From positions 80,040-144,039 of IMG/VR virus record IMGVR_UViG_3300042375_000862: a stretch of DNA of 64,000 nt. One strand, written 5' to 3'. Shown here in pieces: positions 43,583 through 51,492 of this stretch. Source of the DNA: a virus. A program made the position numbers and the translations under genes. The stretch's first letter is position 1; every line of letters begins with the position of its first letter. The notes beneath the pieces are model-generated. The model was not told where the DNA came from. It saw only the letters and a program-made list of their open reading frames with translations, and ran no database searches.

Positions 43583-44284
43583 TTAATACTTTAAATGTCT
43601 TCCTTGGTCCACAAAATATTCATTGTCTTTTTGTTCCCCTTGTAATGTAAATTTATTTGCATAACCTCTTAATTTTTTTATTTTGATGTTTTTTTCCATT
43701 CTCCATAAACAAAATGGAAAACTAATTTGGTCTCTAGAACTAAATTTAGTGATTTGTTCCCACCACATTAATTGAAGTTCTTTAACTGAGTGCGTTGTTT
43801 TAACAATAAATGTACACATTTCATAAAGACCATATCCATCTGGCATACCTAATGATTTATATAAACTGAATTGGTTTTGAATATTTTCATGAATATCTAA
43901 ATTCCATTGAGCGCATGCCGTCATCTCTTGATATAAACATTTCCTATCAGGATGTTTAAATAAGAATATATCCACACCATCACCATACTCATCTATAATT
44001 AATTGAGGGTCTTTTTTTAATTGGTGATTACCATCTTCCCATATAATGTATTCATATTGAGAAAAAATTAACGACGATAAAATCTTATAAGTTTTAGCAT
44101 CCCTTCTATTTTTATAATTATCTATAGTTGAGAATTTTAACACGTCTCTTTGTTCCCAAACCTTAACATCGTTTTCTTTTTTATCTACATATGCAATATA
44201 ATCACAATTTTCAAAAACCATTGGAGGATCAATCAACTTATCTTTTCCGTTAGTGATTGCAGTTAATACTAAGAATTTTTTCAT
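43583..44284 (-). CDS. DUF616/TOD1-like glycosyltransferase
   Basis: A 233-residue protein resembling DUF616 (TOD1/MUCI70), a family best known from plants: YIIWEDGNHQLKKDPQ, FKHPDRKCLYQEM, DGYGLYEMCTFIVKTTH and MWWEQITKFSSRDQISFPF. These four blocks occur in the expected order. It would act as a nucleotide-sugar transferase. The family is much less common in viruses and bacteria than the GT2 genes around it. Confidence 0.65.
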   Translation of the reverse strand: MKKFLVLTAITNGKDKLIDPPMVFENCDYIAYVDKKENDVKVWEQRDVLKFSTIDNYKNRRDAKTYKILSSLIFSQYEYIIWEDGNHQLKKDPQLIIDEYGDGVDIFLFKHPDRKCLYQEMTACAQWNLDIHENIQNQFSLYKSLGMPDGYGLYEMCTFIVKTTHSVKELQLMWWEQITKFSSRDQISFPFCLWRMEKNIKIKKLRGYANKFTLQGEQKDNEYFVDQGRHLKY

Positions 44285-44287
44285 ATT

Positions 44288-44851
44288 TTAAAATTTATAT
44301 AAGATTAAAACATCGTCACTTCTATTTTTTATATGTCGATTATCAATTATTTCACTGTTGGGATGTAAATTAATAAAATTTTGTTTTTTTGAATCGATGT
44401 CATTCACATCTTCAATGATATAAATTCCATCTGATTTCATTTTGTTCTTTAAAATCCCAAAAGATTTAACTTGGTCATTAAATAAATGACTACCATCATC
44501 AATTATTATATCAAATTCATAATTTTTTAATTCTTCTAAAATATTCTCATCGGTAGCATCACCATGTATTATATGTAATAAGTTTGTATTTTCATTAAAT
44601 GGTACATCATTTTTCAATGTATTAATTGAATCAACACTTACTTCAATACCAACAATGTTAGAATTTATAAAATATTCATTCCACATTCTAATTGAATGAC
44701 CATATCTAACACCAATTTCTAAAATGGATATACTATCTCTACGACCACTTAATAATTTTTCGTATTCGTCAATGTATGTGTGAGCAGTACCCTTATCTCC
44801 ATGACCTTCTGGAAATTGATAATTTATGTATATTTCATTTAATGATTTCAT
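44288..44851 (-). CDS. Class I SAM methyltransferase (CmcI/O-methyltransferase type)
   Basis: A 187-residue methyltransferase: SILEIGVRYGHSIRMW (motif I), GIEVSVDSINTL, GDATDENIL and FDIIIDDGSHLFNDQVKS. The IDDGSH block is characteristic of cephalosporin-hydroxylase-like and macrocin O-methyltransferase-like enzymes. The end is truncated compared with those families. A sugar O-methylation role fits the operon. Confidence 0.8.
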   Translation of the reverse strand: MKSLNEIYINYQFPEGHGDKGTAHTYIDEYEKLLSGRRDSISILEIGVRYGHSIRMWNEYFINSNIVGIEVSVDSINTLKNDVPFNENTNLLHIIHGDATDENILEELKNYEFDIIIDDGSHLFNDQVKSFGILKNKMKSDGIYIIEDVNDIDSKKQNFINLHPNSEIIDNRHIKNRSDDVLILYKF

Positions 44852-45459
44852 ATCTTATAATAATTTTCTTTTAAATCGTTTTCATTAATGTATTTTATTT
44901 TCTTCATAATTACTTGATAACCAACGTGTAATATTTCAATGTATTTGTAGTAAGAATGGTTGAAAGAATCCACTGCGGTCCTAACCTGTAGATATTTTTC
45001 TTGTTCCCATCCACCACCATAGTCATCGAATATAATATAACCATTTTCTTTCAGACAATAAAATGAATTAACAGAATCTTCCAAAACATAATTGGACATG
45101 TGATTACCATCAACATATATCAAATCTAAAAATTCCTTTGATTTACCATTATGTTTGAATTGTTTAAAACTATCCGAGGACTCACCTAATAGATATGTTA
45201 ATTTATCTTTATATGGATTAATATTATTTTCAATAAATTCGTTAGTATTAATATCCATAATATAGTGATGTGAACCTTCTTTTTTACAAAATTCTTCTAA
45301 TATGTATACAGAAGATCCACCATATAATGCACCAATTTCTAAAGTAATGTTGGGTTTATCTTTTAATGAACTAAGTATTTCTTCCCATATAGTAATGTGG
45401 TCGGTAAAGAACATTCTTTCTTCAGGATATTTGAAATGTTTTGGATATTGATAACTCAT
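44848..45459 (-). CDS. Class I SAM methyltransferase (Methyltransf_24-like)
   Basis: A 203-residue methyltransferase with NITLEIGALYGGSSVYIL, HHYIMDINTNEF, LIYVDGNHMSNYVLEDS and YIIFDDYGGGW. The DGNH block and its spacing match Methyltransf_24. It overlaps the GT2 gene upstream and the methyltransferase gene downstream, both as ATGA, so three modification genes in a row are translated together. Confidence 0.8.
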   Translation of the reverse strand: MSYQYPKHFKYPEERMFFTDHITIWEEILSSLKDKPNITLEIGALYGGSSVYILEEFCKKEGSHHYIMDINTNEFIENNINPYKDKLTYLLGESSDSFKQFKHNGKSKEFLDLIYVDGNHMSNYVLEDSVNSFYCLKENGYIIFDDYGGGWEQEKYLQVRTAVDSFNHSYYKYIEILHVGYQVIMKKIKYINENDLKENYYKI

Positions 45460-46076
45460 AATGTACTATAATAATTGTTTTGTTTTTCTTGTCTTGATAT
45501 TGTTTTATGATGTTGGATACAATATTCCTCGTCTAAAGGTAAAGATGAGAATTTTTGACCACCTATTACTCTTTCGTGGACCTTACCATACCAACTCATA
45601 CCTTTACGAAATATACGTCCTTGTGCATCAGGGAAGTTAACCCATCCCTTATCGTTAACTCTCCATCCCCATTTGTTTATGTGTTCTTGGGTTAAACCAT
45701 CTACAGTGTTAATACGAGGAACAAATATTAAATCCACATCAGGATTCATTTCCAACATTTGATTTATATTTTTAACCATATATTCACTAATCATTTCATC
45801 GGCATCTATTTGATAGATGTAATCACCCGTACAATAATCATTTAATTTGTTTTTCCAATTGGCAAAGTTACCTTCAAAATCAAACCCTCTCCACGTTTGA
45901 ACGTGAGGGAATTTATTATATGGTAGTAAGAAATCCAATATTTCAGGGTTACCATTCTTTTCATCATATAAAATAACAATCTCATCTTCCTTTCTTTTAT
46001 GTTCAAATAAAAATGAAACCAATCTTTTTATTTCTTCTAGTTCATTACAAACTGTAATTGCAAAACTTATTTTCAT
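45456..46076 (-). CDS. GT2 glycosyltransferase (WaaE/SunS-like)
   Basis: A 206-residue GT-A protein: SFAITVCNELEEIKRLVSFL, FDFEGNFANWKNKL, YIYQIDADEMIS (D-x-D) and a final GKVHERVIGG block, which recalls WaaE- and SunS-type GT2 enzymes. Complete for a compact GT2. It follows two small possible virion genes in the same operon. Confidence 0.8.
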   Translation of the reverse strand: MKISFAITVCNELEEIKRLVSFLFEHKRKEDEIVILYDEKNGNPEILDFLLPYNKFPHVQTWRGFDFEGNFANWKNKLNDYCTGDYIYQIDADEMISEYMVKNINQMLEMNPDVDLIFVPRINTVDGLTQEHINKWGWRVNDKGWVNFPDAQGRIFRKGMSWYGKVHERVIGGQKFSSLPLDEEYCIQHHKTISRQEKQNNYYSTL

Positions 46077-46077
46077 A

Positions 46078-46320
46078 TTATGCTCTTTGTCCTCCGTTTA
46101 TTCTACCCGTTAATATATTTACTACTTCGTTGTCTATTTCTTCCACAATTTGTTCCGACATTAATCTCGTTAATTCAGCCTCAGCATCAATTGAGTAAAC
46201 GGTATTTAAATCATCAACCAATTCAGGTCTCCATTGAGCACGTAGTGTTCTAACAATATTCTGAATACCTTCCGATTGAATTGTTATCCCATGAAAAAAT
46301 CTAAACTCTCTAACTCCCAT
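46078..46320 (-). CDS. Small possible virion protein
   Basis: An 80-residue protein, MGVREFRFFHGITIQSEG, then DAEAELTRLMSEQIVEEIDNE. The second stretch resembles helix segments in T4-type capsid and related structural proteins. No enzyme motif. The ATG at 46320 follows TAAT, the usual junction, so it is chosen over an upstream in-frame ATG overlapping the previous gene. Confidence 0.45.
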   Translation of the reverse strand: MGVREFRFFHGITIQSEGIQNIVRTLRAQWRPELVDDLNTVYSIDAEAELTRLMSEQIVEEIDNEVVNILTGRINGGQRA

Positions 46321-46321
46321 A

Positions 46322-46567
46322 TTATTGTTTTGGTCTAGCATAAAACTTAAATGTTTTACCAGTGGTGCTGTCGGTAAAAGTCATTATTGATTGGTTTGTG
46401 TTAGGTATTGTAATAACAACTTCAGGTCTTTCTACCGTTTCATCTGCGGTTGCAAAAATCTGAGGTTCATCATTATCAAATTGAACAACCCATTCACATG
46501 GCATGTACTTGATAATAGTGTTTTCAATTTGAACTTCCTCTTTTTTCTTTTTTGTTGACTTCGCCAT
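46322..46567 (-). CDS. Small possible virion protein
   Basis: An 81-residue protein with a Lys-rich N-terminus (AKSTKKKKEE), then a beta-rich body with WVVQFDNDEPQIFATADE and TTGKTFKFYARPKQ. No family recognised. It is paired with the next small gene inside an otherwise enzymatic operon, and shares one-base-gap junctions with both neighbours. Confidence 0.45.
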   Translation of the reverse strand: MAKSTKKKKEEVQIENTIIKYMPCEWVVQFDNDEPQIFATADETVERPEVVITIPNTNQSIMTFTDSTTGKTFKFYARPKQ

Positions 46568-47818
46568 TTATTTAACTCTATTTAATTTAGGTAGTATCAG
46601 TTTAGTTTGTTGTGGTATAGTAATGAATGGTGTTAATATACTTTTAAATTTTTCTATCATTTTACTTAATGAAAAATTATTTTTATTTTCTTCTTTTAAT
46701 ATTTTAGATTTAGTTAAAAATTTATTATAATCTTTTTTAACTAATTTTAAAACCTCAACCACCTCATTGTAATTAGCGGTAAACCATTTAGAACCTTTAA
46801 TTATAAAAGTATCAACCGCACTATCATCAACTTCAGTTAATTTACCACCAACCATGATTGAATTATTGATAGACAAAAAATCTTTATGACCTGACCAGTT
46901 AGATGCGATTACAGGTTTACCAGTCATAGTGAACTCTAATAGAGGTCTACCGAATCCCTCACCTTTAGTAATTGATACCATTGATTTAATTTTAGGATGA
47001 TTATATAAATCGTTCATTTCTTTATTAGTTAAATCACCAAATAATAAATAAATAGAAGGTGGATTTTTTATATCACCAACAATTTCTTTTATTTTTTTCC
47101 TAAATGATTCTCTCTCTTTTACTGAAAAATTAGCGGAAGATGTTTTAAGAACTAACGCGGGTTTATCTTTTTCATCTTTAAATGATTCCACAAAACATCT
47201 AATTAACATACCAACATCTTTTCTATCTTGACCAAGGTTACCCTTTAACCAATGACCAACAAAAAGATAAGCAAAATTTTCTTTGATATCTAATTTAAAA
47301 TCTTTATTAATTACATCATTATAAATTGATATGTCCGCACCTTCAAATAAAACCTCAATAGGTTTTTCTATTTTATGTTGTTTTAATAGTTTATCACTAT
47401 CTTTTTCTTTTTCATCATATACTGTTGATAAAAGAACTTCTTTAGAAAAATTAGATGTTGCAATGATTAAATCCATTCTATTACAACCATCAACCCAATC
47501 TTTAGGTGCAATGGTTGTTTCAATACCGGCAGTTATACCAATGTTAAATTTACCAAATCTTCTAAATTCATTTGGTACTGTAACTTGAACGTAAATTTCG
47601 GGCAAACCCTCAAAAGAATTAACAATATTACTTTCAATCCACTGATGAAATAAATTGTCTTTTTCTAATGCGGTCATTGGTGTTGAACCCCACACACAAC
47701 TATCAATTTTAATATCAAACATATTCATTTGATATAACGATTCTAATAAATCTCTTGAATGTGAACCATATCCACTTCTTGTTTTAATTGGTCCTCTAAA
47801 TAATAACGTTGGTTTCAT
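46568..47818 (-). CDS. GT4 glycosyltransferase
   Basis: A 416-residue GT4 enzyme. The N-terminal domain opens LLFRGPIKTRSGYGSHSRDLLESL; the C-terminal domain has YLFVGHWLKGNLGQDRKDV, then SITKGEGFGRPLLEFTMTGKPVIAS, which contains the E-x7-E nucleotide-sugar motif. The last 60 residues are Lys-rich. Second gene of a GT4 pair near the head of the operon. Confidence 0.85.
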   Translation of the reverse strand: MKPTLLFRGPIKTRSGYGSHSRDLLESLYQMNMFDIKIDSCVWGSTPMTALEKDNLFHQWIESNIVNSFEGLPEIYVQVTVPNEFRRFGKFNIGITAGIETTIAPKDWVDGCNRMDLIIATSNFSKEVLLSTVYDEKEKDSDKLLKQHKIEKPIEVLFEGADISIYNDVINKDFKLDIKENFAYLFVGHWLKGNLGQDRKDVGMLIRCFVESFKDEKDKPALVLKTSSANFSVKERESFRKKIKEIVGDIKNPPSIYLLFGDLTNKEMNDLYNHPKIKSMVSITKGEGFGRPLLEFTMTGKPVIASNWSGHKDFLSINNSIMVGGKLTEVDDSAVDTFIIKGSKWFTANYNEVVEVLKLVKKDYNKFLTKSKILKEENKNNFSLSKMIEKFKSILTPFITIPQQTKLILPKLNRVK

Positions 47819-49176
47819 TAAACTATTTTATATAAATTAAATCTTTCACGTGGTGTGAATTTTTTTATTGTTGTCTCAATACCTTCACTCATAGCATCAC
47901 ACATTACTTTTGATGACAGGTTTTTAATTGCAAATTCCCTTCCTTTCAAACCGTTATGTTTTCTTAATTCTTTATCTGTCGTATATATTTCCATTATTTT
48001 ACTCGCAACTTCTTCATCGTTAACTCTATCGTCAAATATGTAAGGAGTAATAGGTGAACCATTTATGTTAATTGCTGATGGCCAAACTGGTAAAACCCAT
48101 TCACCGTGTCGGGTATGGTTATGTTTCTTTTTATTACTTAATGTTTCAATATCAATATAATCATCTGCAGTATAATCAAATCCACATTGGTCTTGTAATC
48201 CACCAGTAATATTAACAATAATAGGTGTACCCGCCATTATACTTTCCGCAGTACCCAAACCAAATCCTTCATTACTTGCAATGTTAACAGTACAATCGGC
48301 AATGTTATATAATTCATTTAACTTTTCGGCTTCAATTTTATTAGTTGAGAATACAACATTGTAATCAGGACACAATTTATCTTTAACAGCATATAAATCA
48401 GTACCATTATTATCTATTGGTGTTGTATGTAATAACAAGACACATTTATCCGAATCTTCTTTTGACAATTTATCACAAAATAATCTATAAGAATAAATTA
48501 AATCTGATGTTTGTTTTCTTCTAATGTTTCTACTGTTATAAAATAACACGAAACTATATTCTTTATCACCAAACAATTGTTTCTTGGTTTCTGTTAAATC
48601 AATATCTAATGGTTTGAAAACGTTTGGATTAATTCCATGTGGAACATAACTAACTTGCCAATCTTCTAATGGTTTACGAATACCATCGTCCATTTTACCC
48701 ACACGATTAACAATACCATAAGTTAATTTAGAAATACATCCTAACCAATCACAACTTTCGTAGTAATCTTTATTATATGATGGATCAGGAAGATTATCCC
48801 AAATATGATAATAAAGAATTGGAACTTGTTGTCTAATCTCGTGTTCATTATCATACAACCATTGCCAATAATGAGGGTCGGTGAAATGTAATATGGCGTC
48901 TATCTTTTCTTCTTTAAGAATTGTCCTTAAAACATTAATATCCCCATAACCATTATATGGTATGATTTTTAATTCGGCATCTTTAACACCAGTTCTTTTT
49001 CTCACATCATCATTACAATCAACAAATTTACCGGTTTCGGGGTGATTAATACCTGCGCCTAATTGTATCCAATTAAACCTATCAACGGTACCCATTACGA
49101 ATTCTTTAGACATTGTTGAAATACCTGAAGTCATTCGTAAATCGTCCGATAATAATAATATTCTTTTTTTACCCAT
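47818..49176 (-). CDS. GT4 glycosyltransferase
   Basis: A 452-residue GT4 enzyme: RILLLSDDLRMTSGISTMSKEF at the N-terminus, VLFYNSRNIRRKQTSDLI at the domain junction, and SNEGFGLGTAESIMAGTPIIVN in the donor site (E-x7-E). The start at 49176 follows a TAAT junction with the RHH-like gene; an in-frame ATG six codons earlier overlaps that gene and is less likely. It may build the reducing-end part of the glycan. Confidence 0.85.
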   Translation of the reverse strand: MGKKRILLLSDDLRMTSGISTMSKEFVMGTVDRFNWIQLGAGINHPETGKFVDCNDDVRKRTGVKDAELKIIPYNGYGDINVLRTILKEEKIDAILHFTDPHYWQWLYDNEHEIRQQVPILYYHIWDNLPDPSYNKDYYESCDWLGCISKLTYGIVNRVGKMDDGIRKPLEDWQVSYVPHGINPNVFKPLDIDLTETKKQLFGDKEYSFVLFYNSRNIRRKQTSDLIYSYRLFCDKLSKEDSDKCVLLLHTTPIDNNGTDLYAVKDKLCPDYNVVFSTNKIEAEKLNELYNIADCTVNIASNEGFGLGTAESIMAGTPIIVNITGGLQDQCGFDYTADDYIDIETLSNKKKHNHTRHGEWVLPVWPSAININGSPITPYIFDDRVNDEEVASKIMEIYTTDKELRKHNGLKGREFAIKNLSSKVMCDAMSEGIETTIKKFTPRERFNLYKIV

Positions 49177-49177
49177 A

Positions 49178-49375
49178 TTAATATTTTGATCCACTCACAG
49201 ATAAATCTGTGTAATTATTTATTTTATTTCTAAATGATTCGTCTTTGACGTAAAGGTCTAATGTACGATTAACTAATTTTTGTAAGTTAATATTACCATC
49301 AATCGCATTTATCTTAAATTTTCTGTAAACGTCTTCCAATATATGGACACTCGTTAATTTTTTTTCTACTTTCAT
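49178..49375 (-). CDS. Ribbon-helix-helix-like small protein
   Basis: A 65-residue protein: VEKKLTSVHILEDVYRKFKINA, then INLQKLVNRTLDLYV. A short beta strand and two helices fit a ribbon-helix-helix fold. It may regulate the operon of which it is the first gene. The ATG at 49375 is preceded by TATATTTGAAT; a TTG two codons earlier is not used. Function is by analogy only. Confidence 0.5.
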   Translation of the reverse strand: MKVEKKLTSVHILEDVYRKFKINAIDGNINLQKLVNRTLDLYVKDESFRNKINNYTDLSVSGSKY

Positions 49376-49378
49376 ATT

Positions 49379-49386
49379 CAAATATA
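49379..49386 (-). promoter_or_regulatory. Possible -7 element (TATATTTG), minus operon
   Basis: On the minus strand TATATTTG, an exact TAnnTTTG match, three bases before the ATG at 49375. A TTTG lies upstream at a longer spacing (about 23 bases), so the promoter is imperfect. It would give a leaderless transcript of the 20-gene operon. Confidence 0.4.
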
Positions 49387-49410
49387 TATTTATTGATATA
49401 TACCATAATC

Positions 49411-49438
49411 AAAAAAATATCGTCAATAATAACGATAT
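49411..49438 (-). terminator. Rho-independent terminator, minus strand
   Basis: On the minus strand a 7-base stem (ATATCGT with ACGATAT), 8-base loop and a run of T of about six or seven. It follows the stop of the MGCGC gene (49457-49591) by about 20 bases. Confidence 0.6.
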
Positions 49439-49456
49439 CTTAAATTATCGTCTATA

Positions 49457-49591
49457 TTATTGATTAGTGTTTGGTGTCTCTTCTTGTGTTACTGGTTCAG
49501 TAACCTCTGGTGTTTGAACTTCACTTAATCTAATGTTTACCGGTGGTTGAACCGGTGGTTCTTGTTTTTTACCTTTACATCCACATCCCAT
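49457..49591 (-). CDS. Small Cys-Pro protein (MGCGC)
   Basis: A 44-residue protein starting MGCGCKGKKQEPPVQPP, then a Glu/Thr-rich tail. MGCGC-K starts are seen in small proteins of Bacteroidota phages. The cysteines could bind metal or take a lipid; neither is shown. TATTTATA lies 13 bases upstream, and a terminator follows. Confidence 0.55.
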   Translation of the reverse strand: MGCGCKGKKQEPPVQPPVNIRLSEVQTPEVTEPVTQEETPNTNQ

Positions 49592-49604
49592 AGTTGTTGT
49601 TTTT

Positions 49605-49612
49605 TATAAATA
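49605..49612 (-). promoter_or_regulatory. TATTTATA motif before MGCGC gene
   Basis: On the minus strand TATTTATA, 13 bases before the ATG at 49591. Same motif as before several other probable late genes. Confidence 0.3.
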
Positions 49613-49613
49613 T

Positions 49614-49645
49614 TTTGGTTTATTGAAATTAATTTCTTATATTTT
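49614..49645 (+). promoter_or_regulatory. Bacteroidota-type promoter, DNA methyltransferase
   Basis: TTTG, 20 bases, then TATATTTT, 30 bases before the ATG at 49676. This unit has a normal-length leader. Confidence 0.5.
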
Positions 49646-49675
49646 AATTATAAACAAAGAAAATTAAAAAGTCAA

Positions 49676-50512
49676 ATGGAAACCAACAAAATTTACAACG
49701 GAGATTGCTTAGAATTATTTAAAGAATTAGAAAATAATATGATAGATTTAGTGGTAACATCACCACCCTATAATGTTGGTATTGAATATGATGTTCACGT
49801 TGATAATTTACCGATGGATGAGTACTTTGTGTGGGTAAAAACTTGGTTAACCGAAGTTTATCGTACATTAAAAGACGATGGTAGAATTGCAATTAATATA
49901 CCATATGAAGTAAATGTTAGAGACAGAGGTGGACGTGTTTTTATGGTGTCTGAGTATTGGCAAATTATGAAGGAAATTGGATTTGGATTCTTTGGTGTTG
50001 TGGACTTAGAAGAATCGTCACCACATAGACATAAAACAACAGCATGGGGTTCTTGGATGTCACCATCGGCACCATACATTTATAATCCTAAAGAGGCGGT
50101 TATTTTAGCATATAAGAAAGATTATATTAAAAAGGTTAAAGGTGTTCCGGAATGGGCGTATAATGACGTAGAGATTGAAAATGAGGACGGTACAAAGAAA
50201 ATGAAGAGAATGTACGATGACCAAGATAAAATCGAATTTATGGAACTTGTATTCGGTCAATGGAAGTATTTTGCAGATACTAAGTCATTAACAAAAGCAA
50301 CCTTTTCATTGGACATCCCAATGAAAGCGATAAAGATTTTAAGTTATAAAGGAGATATCATATTAGATCCGTTTTCTGGTTCAGGAACGACAGCATTGGC
50401 AGCTAAGAGGTTAGAAAGAAATTATATAGGATTTGAGTTATCGGAAAAATATGCTAACATTTCTAAACACCGAGTTGGGATACAGGATTCTGAGGAGTCC
50501 CCAAATACATAG
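49676..50512 (+). CDS. DNA N4/N6 methyltransferase (beta-class order)
   Basis: A 278-residue DNA methyltransferase. The catalytic motif VVTSPPYNVG comes first and the cofactor motif DPFSGSGTTALAAKR, followed by YIGFEL, comes near the C-terminus, so the motif order is that of beta-class enzymes. SPPY favours N4-cytosine or N6-adenine methylation. No restriction partner is adjacent, so it probably protects phage DNA. Its last 50 bases overlap the convergent DUF192 gene. Confidence 0.85.
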   Translation: METNKIYNGDCLELFKELENNMIDLVVTSPPYNVGIEYDVHVDNLPMDEYFVWVKTWLTEVYRTLKDDGRIAINIPYEVNVRDRGGRVFMVSEYWQIMKEIGFGFFGVVDLEESSPHRHKTTAWGSWMSPSAPYIYNPKEAVILAYKKDYIKKVKGVPEWAYNDVEIENEDGTKKMKRMYDDQDKIEFMELVFGQWKYFADTKSLTKATFSLDIPMKAIKILSYKGDIILDPFSGSGTTALAAKRLERNYIGFELSEKYANISKHRVGIQDSEESPNT

Positions 50513-50840
50513 CAACTTTATCACCCACTTTCCACCCATCACAGGTACCTGCGGGAAATTCAATAATATGATCACCAATACCTGTGTAACGAGGTAAAGT
50601 CATCCTATGTGGGTCAGGAGCCTCACAGTTAGAATGTATACGATTAATACGGTTGTTAAGAACAAATAAAATATCTAATGGTATTAAACAGTTCTTCATC
50701 CAAAATGAGTGGTGACCTTTACCCATCTTGAATACCATACAACCGTTTAGTTCTGTTCTACCCATCATACCTTTTTGAATATCATCTGGTGATGAAAGGT
50801 ATTCGGCGGGAAATGTTTTGTTATTGATGTGAACTGACAT
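50463..50840 (-). CDS. DUF192 family protein
   Basis: A 125-residue DUF192 protein: QKGMMGRTELNGCMVF, then SFWMKNCLIPLDILFVLN and IIEFPAGTCDGW. All the hallmark positions (GMMGR, FWMKN, PLDI) are present. In cells the family is often exported; no signal peptide is seen here. Function is unknown. It converges on the DNA methyltransferase gene with a 50-base coding overlap, so both C-termini are constrained by one another. Confidence 0.85.
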   Translation of the reverse strand: MSVHINNKTFPAEYLSSPDDIQKGMMGRTELNGCMVFKMGKGHHSFWMKNCLIPLDILFVLNNRINRIHSNCEAPDPHRMTLPRYTGIGDHIIEFPAGTCDGWKVGDKVAMYLGTPQNPVSQLGV

Positions 50841-50851
50841 ATCTATAATTA

Positions 50852-50883
50852 TTTGGAAATTTCAAATTAAAAGGTTATATTAT
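50852..50883 (+). promoter_or_regulatory. Bacteroidota-type promoter, small membrane genes
   Basis: TTTG, 20 bases, then TATATTAT, 13 bases before the ATG at 50897. A strong match. Confidence 0.55.
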
Positions 50884-50896
50884 AAAAAACAAAGTT

Positions 50897-51076
50897 ATGC
50901 AAATAAAAATTAGAGAAATAATCTATATAATGATGATGATAACTGGTATCCTTATTGAAAAATACGGGTTGAATACGGGTAACCCTGAATTGGAAAAGAT
51001 GTTTGGTTGGGGTATGATTAGTTTAGGACCAATCAATATGGTCATTGATTATATTAAGAAACCTAAAAAGAAGTAA
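50897..51076 (+). CDS. Small unidentified protein
   Basis: A 59-residue protein: KIREIIYIMMMITGILIEKYG, then a Gly/Pro-rich middle and a Lys-rich end (IDYIKKPKKK). One membrane helix is likely near the N-terminus. Preceded by a strong promoter and followed after one base by the next gene (TAATATG), which supports it as real. Confidence 0.6.
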   Translation: MQIKIREIIYIMMMITGILIEKYGLNTGNPELEKMFGWGMISLGPINMVIDYIKKPKKK

Positions 51077-51077
51077 T

Positions 51078-51275
51078 ATGTTTAAGAATTATTATAAAGA
51101 TTTCTTTGTTTATAAAAAGAAACATCATTGGTATATTTTACCTGCAATTATTTTCTATTACGATAAGGATGAATATTATGAGGATGGTAAAACATCACCA
51201 TCTTGGGGGTTAACTATTAGGTGGTTGACATATATGGTGGGGTTCCAAATACAAAAAAACCCTGATAATCAATAA
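51078..51275 (+). CDS. Small unidentified protein
   Basis: A 65-residue protein: FKNYYKDFFVYKKKHHWYILPAIIFYY and a W-rich later part (SPSWGLTIRWLTYMVGFQ). The ATG at 51078 follows TAAT after the previous stop, so it is chosen over an in-frame ATG within that gene. Aromatic content suggests a membrane-linked or structural role. Its stop codon lies in the loop of the following hairpin. Confidence 0.55.
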   Translation: MFKNYYKDFFVYKKKHHWYILPAIIFYYDKDEYYEDGKTSPSWGLTIRWLTYMVGFQIQKNPDNQ

Positions 51276-51287
51276 ATTACCAGGGTT
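51252..51287 (-). terminator. Terminator of the small basic protein gene
   Basis: Read on the minus strand, a stem of seven G/C-containing pairs plus four further A/T pairs past one mismatch, followed by a run of seven T. It lies just after the stop of the minus-strand gene at 51302-51427 and also carries the stop codon of the plus-strand gene in its loop. Confidence 0.65.
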
Positions 51288-51301
51288 AACAAGGGAGAGA
51301 A

Positions 51302-51427
51302 CTATCGACCTTGTCCACGATAGTTGTTTTCAGTTCTATCGTGTTTGTTGCGAGTTTTTGTTGCCGAACCTTTTTTTCTCTTACCAAAAGAGACCTTATT
51401 GTTACTAGCACTTTTTCCTTTAGCCAT
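51302..51427 (-). CDS. Small basic protein (NKHDR-YRGQGR type)
   Basis: A 41-residue protein, MAKGKSASNNKVSFGKRKKG at its start and NYRGQGR at its end, 15 of the residues Lys or Arg. The end motif NKHDR...NYRGQGR looks like a conserved feature of small phage proteins; I cannot name the family. It may bind nucleic acid. An 8-base stem (AACTATCG/CGATAGTT) covers its last codons, and a T-tailed terminator follows the stop. Confidence 0.65.
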   Translation of the reverse strand: MAKGKSASNNKVSFGKRKKGSATKTRNKHDRTENNYRGQGR

Positions 51428-51467
51428 AAAATTTATTTATTAATAAGTATATCTGAAAATAGTTTTG

Positions 51468-51475
51468 TATATTTG
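51468..51475 (+). promoter_or_regulatory. Possible -7 element (TATATTTG) before PcfJ-like gene
   Basis: TATATTTG exact match to TAnnTTTG, 17 bases before the ATG at 51493. No TTTG is found at 19-20 bases upstream, so the promoter is incomplete. Confidence 0.35.
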
Positions 51476-51492
51476 ATACCTAAACTTACTTT

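Noticed and set aside
49605-49612. TATAAATA, as in a T4 late promoter on the plus strand
   Set aside because: It points away from the next plus-strand gene in the expected place and fits better as TATTTATA on the minus strand before the MGCGC gene; the T4 late pattern is not repeated elsewhere before genes.
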